47,878 nucleotides of DNA from positions 1-47,878 of the forward strand of contig NZ_JPVN01000024.1 in NCBI RefSeq assembly GCF_000772945.1, in the 5' to 3' direction. Source of the stretch: Ureibacillus manganicus DSM 26584. GTDB taxonomy: Bacteria > Bacillota > Bacilli > Bacillales_A > Planococcaceae. Shown piece after piece: positions 34,285-43,349 of this stretch. The position numbers and the translations under genes were made by a program. Every line of letters starts with the position of its first letter. Position 1 is the stretch's first letter. The notes under the pieces are model-generated. The model was given only the letters and a program-made list of their open reading frames with translations. It was not told where the DNA came from and ran no database searches.

Positions 34285-35916
34285 TTATTCTTCGTCCATA
34301 AATGGATAAGCAACATCTGTTGTTGGTGCAAAGTTTTCTTTAATGACGCGAGGAGTTGTCCAACGAATCATGTTGAAGACTGATCCTGCTTTGTCGTTAG
34401 TACCTGAACCACGAGAACCACCAAATGGTTGTTGGTTAATCATTGCACCAGTTGGTTTGTCGTTAATATAGAAGTTGCCAGCTGCACCAGATAAACGGTT
34501 TTCTAAATGAACGATTGCTTGGCGATCTTGTGCAAAGATTGAACCAGTTAACGCATACATAGACGCTGTATCTACTAGATCTAAAGTATCTTCTAAATTA
34601 TCATTTTCATAAACATAGATTGTTAAAACTGGACCGAAGATTTCTTCTGTCATTGTTTTGAAGTTTGGATTTGTTGTTACGATAATTGTTGGTTGGATGA
34701 AGTATCCAACAGAATCATCATAAGTTCCTCCAGCAATAATTTCTGCTTCCTCTGATTCTTTCGCATAGTCGATATAGTTTGCAATTGAGTCAAATGCTGG
34801 TTTGTCGATAACCGCACCCATGAAATTACGGAAATCACGAACATCCCCAACTTTGATTTTTGCTACTTCTTCTACTACACCATCTTTTACTGTTTCCCAA
34901 AGGCTAGCTGGAATGTAAGCACGAGAAGCTGCAGAACATTTTTGACCTTGGTATTCAAATGCACCACGTACAAGAGCAGCTACCACTTTGTCAGCTTGTG
35001 CTGATTCGTGAGCAAACACGAAGTCTTTACCACCAGTTTCCCCTACTAAACGAGGATATGATTTGTAGTTTGCAATGTTTTCCCCAACTGTTTTCCAAAT
35101 CGTTTGGAATGTTGCTGTGGATCCAGTAAAGTGGAATCCAGACATACGTGGGTCTGTTAATACGATATCAGAAACTTGTGAACCACGTGATGGGACAAAG
35201 TTAATAACACCTTTTGGTAAGCCTGCTTCTTCTAAAATGCGCATGAAGTAATAGTTTGCTAGAATTGCAGTCGATGCTGGCTTCCAAACGACTACGTTCC
35301 CCATCATTGCAGGTGCAGATGGTAAGTTTCCACCAATTGCTGTGAAGTTGAATGGTGAAATCGCTAACACGAAACCATCTAGGGGACGATAATCTGTACG
35401 ATTCCAGACATTTTTCATGCTATCTGGTTGGATTTGATACACTTGGTTTGCATAATCTACACCAAAACGTAAAAAGTCTGCCAATTCTTGTGCAGCGTCG
35501 ATTTCAGCTTGAATAGCTGTTTTTGATTGACCTAACATTGTTGCTGAGTTTATAAGGTCACGATATGGACCAGAAATTAAGTCAGCCGCTTTTAAGAAAA
35601 TTGCAGCACGGTGTTCCCATGGCATATTAGCCCATGATTCTTTTGCAGCCATTGCTGCTTCTACTGCATCACGTAATTCCTTTTCACCAGCTTCTGAATA
35701 GTTTGCTAATACATGTTGGTGATTGTGCGGCATTACTACTTGTTTTACTTTATCAGTTGTTATATTTTGACCATTAATAATTACAGGAATTTCAACTACA
35801 GTATTTGATTGACGCTCTAATTCTGCTTTTAATGAAGCTCTCTCTTTTGTTCCTGGCGCATACGTGTTACCAGGTTCGTTTTTAGGAGATGGGATCTTAA
35901 AAATACCGTTACTCAT
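34285..35916 (-). CDS. pruA: L-glutamate gamma-semialdehyde (1-pyrroline-5-carboxylate) dehydrogenase, ALDH4A1 type
   Basis: 543 residues. It oxidises glutamate semialdehyde to glutamate with NAD+, the second step of proline use. The sequence follows the mitochondrial ALDH4A1/group-1 subfamily rather than the shorter RocA of B. subtilis: ISPFNFTAIGGNLPSAPAMM, WKPASTA, FHFTGS, LVGETGGKDFVF with catalytic Glu, YQGQKCSAASR with the nucleophilic Cys, and GNFYINDKPTGA then QQPFGGSRGSGTND. ATG 35916 gives the family length and follows AAGGA. No proline dehydrogenase gene is next to it. Gene symbol follows function. Confidence 0.92.
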   Translation of the reverse strand: MSNGIFKIPSPKNEPGNTYAPGTKERASLKAELERQSNTVVEIPVIINGQNITTDKVKQVVMPHNHQHVLANYSEAGEKELRDAVEAAMAAKESWANMPWEHRAAIFLKAADLISGPYRDLINSATMLGQSKTAIQAEIDAAQELADFLRFGVDYANQVYQIQPDSMKNVWNRTDYRPLDGFVLAISPFNFTAIGGNLPSAPAMMGNVVVWKPASTAILANYYFMRILEEAGLPKGVINFVPSRGSQVSDIVLTDPRMSGFHFTGSTATFQTIWKTVGENIANYKSYPRLVGETGGKDFVFAHESAQADKVVAALVRGAFEYQGQKCSAASRAYIPASLWETVKDGVVEEVAKIKVGDVRDFRNFMGAVIDKPAFDSIANYIDYAKESEEAEIIAGGTYDDSVGYFIQPTIIVTTNPNFKTMTEEIFGPVLTIYVYENDNLEDTLDLVDTASMYALTGSIFAQDRQAIVHLENRLSGAAGNFYINDKPTGAMINQQPFGGSRGSGTNDKAGSVFNMIRWTTPRVIKENFAPTTDVAYPFMDEE

Positions 35917-36120
35917 GTTTTCACATTCCTTCCTAACTATTTTATTCTCTACCACTATATCATAGACATTCGCGCCTATACTAATAGATTATAACATTTT
36001 TTACTATTTTGTTAATTATACTGTTTAACGTTCCAATATAACTAAGTTTCGTATATTATTCTTCTAAAGTTAAGAATATCACCTCAACATCTAATCAAAT
36101 ACCAAGTAAAGATCAGCAAA

Positions 36121-36162
36121 AAAAAAACACCCAACATGTAAGCTTGCAAGTGGGTGTTTGTA
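36121..36162 (-). terminator. Terminator of the serine acetyltransferase gene
   Basis: AACACCC / GGGTGTT with a partly paired inner section; a run of nine or more T follows on the minus strand. Confidence 0.85.
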
Positions 36163-36176
36163 ATCCTCTACGTTTA

Positions 36177-37076
36177 TTAATCGTTTTTAATCTTTGGAGA
36201 AGGTTGTGTTTGATAGACTCTTGAATTTGGTGGAACTGATTGAGTGAGCCAAATATTACCCCCGATGACAGAATCGTGACCAATCTTTGTATCCCCGCCA
36301 AGAATCGTTGCCCCTGAATAGATAACAACATTATCTTCAATATCTGGATGACGTTTAATTCCTTTGATTGGATTACCATGTTCATCTAACGGGAAACTTT
36401 TCGCGCCTAATGTTACCCCTTGATAGATTTTCACATTTTTTCCAATTGTACAAGTTTCACCAATTACAACTCCTGTACCATGGTCGATAAAGAAGTACTC
36501 CCCTATTGTCGCACCAGGATGTATGTCAATACCTGTTAAACTATGAGCATGCTCCGACATAATTCTAGGTATGATTGGTACCCCTGATTTGTATAATTCA
36601 TGAGCAATTCTATGTATCGTAATTGCTAGAATCGAAGGATAACTAAACAATATTTCTTCAGTTGAAATTGTTGCAGGATCCCCATTATAGGCAGCTTGAA
36701 TATCTGTTTGAATTGTATTTCGAATGTCAGGGAATTTAGTAATTAAATCCATTACGATTTGATCTGCATCCAATGTCACATCATTATTTGCAACATTATT
36801 CTCATTTGAAACTACTTTTTCAATCAAATCTTTTAAATCTAAGGCAGATGATCGTAGTTTATTGCCAATGCCAATATTCACCCTTGTATCAAAGGTAGGA
36901 AATTTGTCGCATAAACAAGGGAAAAGAGCATTTCGGAAATTTTCTAGAATTGTATAAACCTTCTGTTGCCCTGCAAAACCTATTGTCTTTTCAATAGAAA
37001 AATAACTACTATGAACGTCTACTAGCGAGTTAGCAATGTTAGGAATTTCATTATTCAACCAATCATTTAATTTCAT
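36177..37076 (-). CDS. Serine O-acetyltransferase, EpsC type
   Basis: 299 residues, longer than CysE. The C-terminal left-handed beta-helix shows hexapeptide repeats from ~180: GIDIHPGATIGEYFFIDHGT, GVVIGETCTIGKNVKIYQGV, TLGAKS and VVIYSGATILGGDTKIG. The catalytic Asp-His pair is in FIDHGTG. It makes O-acetylserine from serine and acetyl-CoA for cysteine synthesis. No T-box or S-box leader is seen in the 307-bp upstream gap. No cysK is adjacent. Confidence 0.88.
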   Translation of the reverse strand: MKLNDWLNNEIPNIANSLVDVHSSYFSIEKTIGFAGQQKVYTILENFRNALFPCLCDKFPTFDTRVNIGIGNKLRSSALDLKDLIEKVVSNENNVANNDVTLDADQIVMDLITKFPDIRNTIQTDIQAAYNGDPATISTEEILFSYPSILAITIHRIAHELYKSGVPIIPRIMSEHAHSLTGIDIHPGATIGEYFFIDHGTGVVIGETCTIGKNVKIYQGVTLGAKSFPLDEHGNPIKGIKRHPDIEDNVVIYSGATILGGDTKIGHDSVIGGNIWLTQSVPPNSRVYQTQPSPKIKND

Positions 37077-37322
37077 CGTACATCACCTCATTAAGAATAT
37101 TGTAGTAAAACTGCCAATCTATGTATATGTCCCTCCCTTGAACAAGCACGGAGTAAACAAGGAAATGAACATGTTAAAAACCATATTAATATCCTATTAT
37201 ACTATATTTTCTTGATGAACTCGCCTTTTTAAAAAATATTTTACTAATTTCCTTATGTAATGCTTGCTAGTAATCATTTTCTCATCCGGGTGTATATCGA
37301 ATTACTTTTCACAAAAATTTGG
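37077..37322. other. Divergent intergenic region
   Basis: AT-rich spacer between the serine acetyltransferase and yumC genes. I looked for a riboswitch and saw none. The only regulatory element called is the yumC promoter at its right edge. Confidence 0.5.
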
Positions 37323-37328
37323 TATACT
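37318..37328 (+). promoter_or_regulatory. Extended -10 promoter of yumC
   Basis: TTGGTATACT contains TATACT (5/6 to consensus) preceded by TGG, an extended -10. The -35 region is weak. It lies about 55 bases before the yumC start. Confidence 0.5.
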
Positions 37329-37383
37329 AAATTTATTGAAAATTATAGAAGTTGAGAAGACGAATTAGTCTTAAAGGAGTGTA

Positions 37384-38394
37384 ATGACAATGTCGCAAAA
37401 CGAAGAAGTCTATGACATCACGATTATTGGTGGAGGTCCAATAGGCTTATTTACTGCTTTTTATGCTGGGATGAGACAATGTTCTGTAAAAATTATTGAA
37501 AGTCTTCCACAACTGGGCGGTCAATTATCAGCATTGTATCCAGAGAAGTTTATATATGATATACCTGCTTTTCCAAAAGTTCGAGCACAAGATATTATTG
37601 ACAATCTAATCGAACAAATGAATCATTTCGAGCAAACGATCTGCCTTGGACAAGCAATTGAAAGCGTCGAAAAATTAGAGGATGGTTCGTTTAAACTAAC
37701 GACGAATACTGAAGTACATTATACAAAAACGATTATTATTACAGCAGGTAATGGTGCATTCCAACCAAGAAAACTACAACTCGATGATTCAGAAAGATTT
37801 GAGTCCACAAATATGCATTACTTCATTAAAGATATGAATAAATTTGAAGGAAAACGTGTTTGCGTACTTGGTGGTGGAGATTCTGCTGTAGACTGGGCGC
37901 TAATGTTAGAACCAGTTGCAAAAGAGGTTTCATTAGTTCACCGAAGAAATGAATTCCGAGCTCACGAAAACAGTGTTGAAAATTTAAAAAACTCACATGT
38001 CCAAATTATGACACCTTATGTCCCAGTAGAACTAGTTGGAGATGAACGAATAGAGAAAATTGTACTTCAAGAAGTGAAAAATCATGAAAAAGTTACGTTA
38101 GAGGTTGATGATCTCATTGTAAATTATGGCTTCCTATCTTCCCTAGGTCCTATAAAAAACTGGGGTCTTGAACTAGAGAAAAACTCCATCGTTGTGAACA
38201 GTAAAATGGAAACGAATATACCTGGCATTTTTGCTGCAGGAGATATTTGTACCTATGAGGGAAAAGCAAAACTAATCGTCACAGGCTTTGGCGAAGCGCC
38301 TATCGCAGTTAGTAGTGCGAAACTCCATTTTGACCCATCGGCAAAAAGACATATGATGCATAGTACAAGCTTAATGGATGAATTAAAAAAATAG
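37384..38394 (+). CDS. yumC: Ferredoxin/flavodoxin-NADP+ reductase, thioredoxin-reductase-like
   Basis: 336 residues, matching YumC. FAD site [16 protein letters not shown] (~16-31), NADPH site [13 protein letters not shown] (~161-173), and [14 protein letters not shown] near the C-terminus. The CxxC redox pair of thioredoxin reductase is absent, as expected for this FNR class. It passes electrons from NADPH to ferredoxin or flavodoxin. AAAGGAG precedes two possible ATGs (37384, 37390). Confidence 0.95.
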   Translation: MTMSQNEEVYDITIIGGGPIGLFTAFYAGMRQCSVKIIESLPQLGGQLSALYPEKFIYDIPAFPKVRAQDIIDNLIEQMNHFEQTICLGQAIESVEKLEDGSFKLTTNTEVHYTKTIIITAGNGAFQPRKLQLDDSERFESTNMHYFIKDMNKFEGKRVCVLGGGDSAVDWALMLEPVAKEVSLVHRRNEFRAHENSVENLKNSHVQIMTPYVPVELVGDERIEKIVLQEVKNHEKVTLEVDDLIVNYGFLSSLGPIKNWGLELEKNSIVVNSKMETNIPGIFAAGDICTYEGKAKLIVTGFGEAPIAVSSAKLHFDPSAKRHMMHSTSLMDELKK

Positions 38395-38404
38395 TGACAG
38401 TAAT

Positions 38405-38450
38405 AAGCTATGAGCTGATATCGAATAATATTGAGCTTATAGCTTTTTTG
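38405..38450 (+). terminator. Terminator of yumC
   Basis: AAGCTATGAGCT / AGCTTATAGCTT with a 17-base loop, followed by TTTTTTG. Confidence 0.75.
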
Positions 38451-38613
38451 CATTATTATTTGACTCTCCCCTTACATTTCAGATCATTCTTATATCTTCA
38501 CCATTTCGAATATTCCATAAATCGTACGCATAAATAAATGTTATACGGCATACGGGTAGCAAAGGATAAGTTTACAACATTAAATTTCTAAACTAATAAT
38601 TGGGGTGAAAACA

Positions 38614-39759
38614 ATGCAACCACTCGAAAATATTAAAGTTTTAGATTTATCACGTGTTCTAGCAGCCCCTACAGGTACGATGCTCTTAGGAGATTTAGGA
38701 GCCGAAGTCATTCGTATTGAACATCCAGAAGGTTCAGATAGTATGCGTGAATGGGGGCCCTTCTCCAATGGACAAAGTACTTATTATTTAAGTGCGAATC
38801 GCAATAAAAAATCTATTACTCTTGATTTAAAACTAGAATCCGAACGTGAAAAATTTAAGAAACTTGTAAAAGATGCAGATATCATTATAGAAAATTTTAA
38901 AACCGGTGATATGGAGAAACTAGGGGTTCATTACAAAGAATTACAAAAAGTGAATCCAAGTATTATTCACATTGCTGTAACTGGTTTTGGTCAAACAGGA
39001 CCACTTGCTTCTGAACCTGGTTTTGATCCTGTCATTCAGGCAATGAGTGGTTTGATGGACATTACTGGGGCAATCGATGGAGAACCTACCAGAGTTGGCG
39101 TACCTATTGTAGACATTTTAACTTCTCACTATGTCGTCATTGGAGCTTTAGCTGCGCTTCGACAGAGGGATCTTACCGGTAAAGGTCAATTTATCGATCT
39201 ATCTTTATTTGATGTTCAACTGAGTAGCATGGCGAATGTTACAAGTGCGTATCTGAATGCGGGTTATATTTCAAAACGACTTGGTAATCAGCATAACAAT
39301 ATTGCCCCTTATCAAGCATTTAAATGCAAAGATGGATTAATCATGATTTGCGCTGGTACTGATTCACAATTTGTGAAGCTTTGTAATATGTTAGACAGGT
39401 CAGAGTGGATACAAGATGAACGTTTCAAAACAAATGTCCTCCGTAAAACGCATGAGAATCTATTAGCAGATATGATTAATGAAATTACTTTTACGAAAAA
39501 TCGTGAAGACTGGCTTGGATTGCTTCAAGAATATAAAATTCCCGGTGGACAAGTGCTTACAGTTGCAGAAGCATTGGAACACCCCCAGACGAAGGCTCGA
39601 AACTTAATCGGTGAAATAGAACATCCGACATACGGCAATATTAAGTTCATTAAAAATCCCCTTCAATTCTCTGAGCTAAACATAGATTACAAAAATGCAC
39701 CACCTATATTAGGAGAACATAATGAAATCCTATCGGAATTAGAAGATGATAATTATTGA
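38614..39759 (+). CDS. Class III CoA-transferase (CaiB/BaiF family)
   Basis: 381 residues. Signature: KVLDLSRVLAAPTGTMLLGD at the N-terminus, AEVIRIEHPEGSD, NRNKKSITLDLK, and the catalytic Asp in a MSGLMDITGAIDGEPTRVG context (~150-165). It moves CoA between acids, such as succinyl-CoA and a dicarboxylate, with a covalent aspartyl-CoA. ATG 38614 is chosen since GGGGTG, containing an earlier in-frame GTG, is its Shine-Dalgarno. Substrate unknown. Confidence 0.9.
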   Translation: MQPLENIKVLDLSRVLAAPTGTMLLGDLGAEVIRIEHPEGSDSMREWGPFSNGQSTYYLSANRNKKSITLDLKLESEREKFKKLVKDADIIIENFKTGDMEKLGVHYKELQKVNPSIIHIAVTGFGQTGPLASEPGFDPVIQAMSGLMDITGAIDGEPTRVGVPIVDILTSHYVVIGALAALRQRDLTGKGQFIDLSLFDVQLSSMANVTSAYLNAGYISKRLGNQHNNIAPYQAFKCKDGLIMICAGTDSQFVKLCNMLDRSEWIQDERFKTNVLRKTHENLLADMINEITFTKNREDWLGLLQEYKIPGGQVLTVAEALEHPQTKARNLIGEIEHPTYGNIKFIKNPLQFSELNIDYKNAPPILGEHNEILSELEDDNY

Positions 39760-39789
39760 CACACAACAGTATATGAATATTATTGCAAA

Positions 39790-39834
39790 AAAACATCCCT
39801 CAAGGATTTACTCTAACCTTGAGGGATGTTTTAT
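39790..39834. terminator. Bidirectional terminator shared by convergent genes
   Basis: A perfect 13-bp stem ACATCCCTCAAGG / CCTTGAGGGATGT with an 11-base loop, A-run to the left and T-run to the right. It serves the CoA-transferase (+) and the aldo/keto reductase (-). Confidence 0.9.
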
Positions 39835-39838
39835 TTTA

Positions 39839-40780
39839 TTATTTTAAAATTTCTTCAATATTATTAATAATTGCATCTTCTAAAACAATGCCAGAAGCTT
39901 TTACATTTTCTTCGATTTGTTCAGGACGACTTGCCCCAACTAGCGCACTTGCTACATTAGGTTGTCTTAAAATCCATGCTATTGCAAGTTGAGAAAGTGA
40001 TATATCAAGTTCATTTGCAATGTTTGTTAACTGATCGACTTTATCTAGATATTCGTCTGTTAAAAAGCGTTGAATTGAAGTGTTGTTTGTAGTTGCTCGG
40101 CTTCCTTCCGGTAGGCCTGCACCTTTTTTATATTTACCTGTTAACACACCTTGTGCAAGAGGAGACCATACCACTTGGCCAATTCCATGTTTTTCGCTCA
40201 CTGGGATAATCTCTTTCTCAATCACACGATGGAACATATTGTACTGCGGTTGATTTACCACGATGCGGTCAAGTAGTTTTTTGTCTGCGATATGAACTGC
40301 TTCTGAAATTTGTTCTGCTGTCCACTCACTCACACCTAGGTATAGAACTTTCCCTTGACGTACTAAATCATCAAAGGCACGTAATGTTTCTTCAACCGGT
40401 GTTTCAGAATCAAAACGGTGAGCGTAGTATATGTCAACGTAATCTACATTAAGACGTTTTAAACTAGCGTTTGCTTGTTCGATAATATGTTTTCTTGAAA
40501 GACCTTTGTCATTCGGCCCTTCACCCATTGGCCAAAAGACTTTCGTTGCAAGTACAATGGATTCACGTTGGAAATCTTTAATTGCTTGTCCAACTACTTT
40601 TTCTGCTTCTCCGCGCATGTAAACATTGGCAGTATCGAAGAAGTTAATGCCTAAATCATATGCACGGTGAATCGTACGAATTGCTGAATCTGATTCCATG
40701 TATCCACCATATGTTAACCAGCTCCCTAAGCTGATTTCACTTACTTTTAACCCTGTATTCCCTAGTCTTCTATATTGCAT
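39839..40780 (-). CDS. Aldo/keto reductase, Kv-beta-like (AKR6/AKR13 type)
   Basis: 313 residues. The tetrad is Asp49, Tyr54 (FFDTANVY), Lys80 (LATK) and His121 (YYAHRFD). The C-terminal cofactor motif SRPEQIEENVKASG binds NADPH. It reduces aldehydes and ketones; the native substrate is unknown. AGGGGG precedes the ATG. It converges on the CoA-transferase gene. Confidence 0.92.
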   Translation of the reverse strand: MQYRRLGNTGLKVSEISLGSWLTYGGYMESDSAIRTIHRAYDLGINFFDTANVYMRGEAEKVVGQAIKDFQRESIVLATKVFWPMGEGPNDKGLSRKHIIEQANASLKRLNVDYVDIYYAHRFDSETPVEETLRAFDDLVRQGKVLYLGVSEWTAEQISEAVHIADKKLLDRIVVNQPQYNMFHRVIEKEIIPVSEKHGIGQVVWSPLAQGVLTGKYKKGAGLPEGSRATTNNTSIQRFLTDEYLDKVDQLTNIANELDISLSQLAIAWILRQPNVASALVGASRPEQIEENVKASGIVLEDAIINNIEEILK

Positions 40781-41022
40781 TTTTCATAATCCCCCTTTGC
40801 TTGAAATAAAAAATCAGAGTACAATTTTTAGTTTAATGGCACTTTTTGGGTATGTCAAATTATGCAAACTGATTTTAATTCGACTATGCATTCAAGTTTT
40901 GTTTTATTACTAATTTGACGTTTTTCATAATTATATATTTTTTTTCAAAAAATCATGTTACTTTTTTCAAATTTTACCGTCTATTAGTTCGTAATACAAA
41001 AAATGATCTTTGGAGGGTTTTC

Positions 41023-41505
41023 ATGTCTTTAACAGTTCGTTTACCTAAATTTGTGAAGATGGTTGTTTCAGCATTAACGATTGTGGCTTTATTCCTTTTC
41101 ACCCAAGCTCCGAATGCTTCCGCGACGATTAACTATGGTGAAGAAGTATCAGCAGTAGCCAAAAATTATGTAGATAGCCAATACAAATGGGGTGGCACAT
41201 CACCAAAAGGGTTTGATGCAAGTGGCTTTACACAATATGTCTATAAAAATGCAGCAACGAAAATGAACATCCCAAGAACAAGTGCATTACAATATAAGAC
41301 TGGTGCTTCTGTGAAGCAAAGCGAATTACAGTCAGGTGATTTAGTCTTTTATGCTACTGGTGAAAAAGGAAAAGTGTCATTTGTAGGAATTTATAATGGT
41401 GATGGAACCTTTACAGGGGTTACAATGAGTGGCGTAAAAGTTGTTAAAATGAGCGATAAATATTGGAAAGAACGCTATATTGGGGCAAAACGAATTATTG
41501 AGTAA
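41023..41505 (+). CDS. Secreted NlpC/P60-fold protein without catalytic residues (pseudoenzyme)
   Basis: 160 residues: signal peptide (~1-34, cleavage after NASA) and one compact NlpC/P60 domain. In active members the motif is DCSGF, then HVGIY, then FIHA. Here these read DASGF (Ala66), FVGIY (Phe120) and FTGV (Gly132), so all three catalytic positions are changed while the surrounding fold sequence (YKWGGTSPKGFD, PRTSALQY, LQSGDLVFY) is intact. The frame is undamaged. GGAGGG lies seven bases before ATG. It probably binds cell wall or a partner without cutting (inference). Frame is open upstream to 40915 without a ribosome site. Confidence 0.88.
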   Translation: MSLTVRLPKFVKMVVSALTIVALFLFTQAPNASATINYGEEVSAVAKNYVDSQYKWGGTSPKGFDASGFTQYVYKNAATKMNIPRTSALQYKTGASVKQSELQSGDLVFYATGEKGKVSFVGIYNGDGTFTGVTMSGVKVVKMSDKYWKERYIGAKRIIE

Positions 41506-41534
41506 AGACTAAATTTGCGTTCCATTTCCAATTC

Positions 41535-41600
41535 AGACAACGTATTGTTGTCTTAATATATAGCCGTAACCCTCATTAGGGGTTACGGCATTTTTATTTT
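41535..41600 (+). terminator. Two consecutive hairpins; the second is a strong terminator
   Basis: AGACAAC/GTTGTCT (41535-41553, loop GTATT) is followed by GCCGTAACC/GGTTACGGC (41563-41589) and TTTTTATTTT. The second has all features of an intrinsic terminator. Confidence 0.85.
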
Positions 41601-41651
41601 CTTAATGTATGTGGCAAAGTAACTTTACGACGTGTTGTAGCAAGATTTCAT

Positions 41652-42491
41652 TTATAATGCAAAGTCAGAATTTGATATGATTTCATCTGCCGAAAGTTTA
41701 AGAAGGATTTTTGGGGCGACTTTGCTATTCTTCACGAGAAATGATTTTACGATTGAGTAGCCCATACAATAGCCAATCCAATTTGGAAGTCGTCGCGTTC
41801 CATCCCCGTACAAAAATTGAAAGTGCTTGCTAACATCCTTCTTATTTAAAGAAGGCACGAATACTTTTCTCCATTTCTTCATTAATTCTTCTTTTGAATA
41901 TTTTGAAACCCAAGGTGAGCACCATTTTTCACCATACAATTCTTCTACCATACATTCTGCCATTCCTTCCAGGATTAACGATTCTTTTAGCGACATCGCA
42001 TCTGGTGTTTTGTTTAGAATGTTTAACCTACAAAAATGGTGATATTCATGTGCGATCATTGCTTTTATTTCCGTCTCAGCAAGATCTTGTGAAACAAAGA
42101 GAATGACTGCCTCTTTATAAGTCACTCCATTTTTATTTGCTACGATTCCATCTATGTTAGGTCGATGTTTTGTTAGTGGGAAAATATAAATGGGACAATC
42201 TTCTCCATCCCACAAATGTTTCAATCGCTCAAACTCTACTTGAACAATTCTCCAAACATTCTTTTCTTCCAAGCTACGTAAAGTTTTACCTAAATCTATT
42301 ACTTCCTGGGAATCAAACAAACCGTTATTCAATAATTCAAAATATAATTCTTCAGGTGATATATTTGGAAAGTGATTTTTCAGCTGTTCGTACAACAAAT
42401 CTTGCACATAATTTATAGGTGATTGCTCTAACCCAGGGCGTGACATTTCAACTAATCTTTCAAGTAGATTATTTGTATGTTCAACTACCAA
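41652..42491 (-). CDS. yjaZ: YjaZ-like DUF2268 putative zinc metalloprotease
   Basis: 279 residues, no signal peptide. HEYHH (148-152) is a HExxH zinc motif, with the third ligand probably a Glu in LEGMAECMVEE (174-184), the gluzincin-like pattern. GYCMGYSIVKSFL near the C-terminus is a family signature. Likely cytoplasmic peptidase; substrate unknown. The start is TTG, six bases after AGGAGGG. Confidence 0.85.
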   Translation of the reverse strand: MVVEHTNNLLERLVEMSRPGLEQSPINYVQDLLYEQLKNHFPNISPEELYFELLNNGLFDSQEVIDLGKTLRSLEEKNVWRIVQVEFERLKHLWDGEDCPIYIFPLTKHRPNIDGIVANKNGVTYKEAVILFVSQDLAETEIKAMIAHEYHHFCRLNILNKTPDAMSLKESLILEGMAECMVEELYGEKWCSPWVSKYSKEELMKKWRKVFVPSLNKKDVSKHFQFLYGDGTRRLPNWIGYCMGYSIVKSFLVKNSKVAPKILLKLSADEIISNSDFAL

Positions 42492-42593
42492 CCCTATCCC
42501 TCCTCTTTTCTATCTTATGACTTAGACTATTAACTCGTGTGTTCCTTTTTCCCCGCCATATATTAATTAGAATCTTTAAGTAAAGGAGGTTAC

Positions 42594-42854
42594 ATGATGG
42601 ATAAACGACAAGCATACGATCTCTGTTGTAGATACCGAGGTAAAATGGTCTGCATAACAGATAATAGAGGAAATAAACATATTGGTAGAATTACAAAAGT
42701 AGATAGTGAGATGGTTTGGATTCAACCAAACAGAGGTCAAGGCGGATATGGGCTAGGGTTTTGGGGCTTTCGCGGAGGATATGGCAATCTAGGTTATGGT
42801 ATTGCACTCGGTGCTATCCTTGGAATCGCATTAGTTTCCGCATTTAGATGGTAA
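42594..42854 (+). CDS. Small conserved Bacillales protein with Sm/SH3-like N-terminus and Gly-rich tail
   Basis: 86 residues. The N-terminal half (YRGKMVCITDNRGNKHIGRITKVDSEMVWI) looks like a small beta barrel; the middle is Gly/Tyr/Phe-rich (GGYGLGFWGFRGGYGNLGYG), and the end is a hydrophobic segment (ALGAILGIALVSAF). Similar proteins occur in Bacillus spore formers, but no function is known to me. AAAGGAGG precedes two adjacent ATGs; the second has the better spacing. Confidence 0.75.
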   Translation: MMDKRQAYDLCCRYRGKMVCITDNRGNKHIGRITKVDSEMVWIQPNRGQGGYGLGFWGFRGGYGNLGYGIALGAILGIALVSAFRW

Positions 42855-42868
42855 TATCATAAACTTTT

Positions 42869-42950
42869 AATCAGTGGAGATTCATATTGGCAAGTGCTGC
42901 AAATGGACATGTCAATAGGCAGCATCCCCACTGATTTGTTATTTTCTATT
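42869..42950 (+). terminator. Long branched hairpin, probable terminator
   Basis: AATCAGTGG (42869-42877) pairs with CCACTGATT (42928-42936); GAT/ATC and GCTGC/GCAGC pair inside, leaving a large loop. TGTTATTTTCTATT follows. The U-tract is weak for a terminator; it may be a structured element. Confidence 0.5.
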
Positions 42951-43048
42951 ATATTTCTCTTATCTAGGTCAAAAACGAAAAATAAAACCAATTCTTTTAC
43001 GCAATTTTAAGTCAATGCTAATATCATATAAGAGAGGAGCAATGCATT

Positions 43049-43339
43049 TTGGTTAAAGAAATTTATTTAAATAATCATTTAATAAAAGCGGAGCACTATC
43101 AAGAAGAACAAGTTGATGGTTTACATAAAATATATATTGATTTCAAGGTAACAAGTGATGATTATCACGATATTGCGGTATTACTCTATGAAGGTACCTT
43201 TGATGTGAAAGTGCCTAGTAGAGATTTATCTTTCCGAGGGACCATCTATAACTACTCTACTTCCATAACAGATTTATATAAGGAAGGTCAAATTGCAGAT
43301 TATAAATTAGTCTTAGTGGAAGTTAAACGCGAGAAATGA
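43049..43339 (+). CDS. ykvR: DUF3219 family protein (YkvR-like)
   Basis: 96 residues, full length. Pattern: IYLNNHLIKAEHY, KIYIDFKVTSDDYHDIAVLLYEGTFDVKVP and FRGTIYNYSTSITDLY. Function unknown. TTG start, nine bases after GGAG; the earlier ATG runs out of frame. It is eight bases upstream of the LLM gene, so the two form an operon. Confidence 0.85.
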   Translation: MVKEIYLNNHLIKAEHYQEEQVDGLHKIYIDFKVTSDDYHDIAVLLYEGTFDVKVPSRDLSFRGTIYNYSTSITDLYKEGQIADYKLVLVEVKREK

Positions 43340-43349
43340 GGATGCTTTG

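Noticed and set aside
36113-36385. 90-codon minus frame
   Set aside because: It overlaps the serine acetyltransferase C-terminus in another frame and runs through its terminator.
37077-37383. T-box or S-box leader for the serine acetyltransferase gene
   Set aside because: No conserved T-box sequence or SAM-riboswitch core is visible, and no terminator precedes the start.
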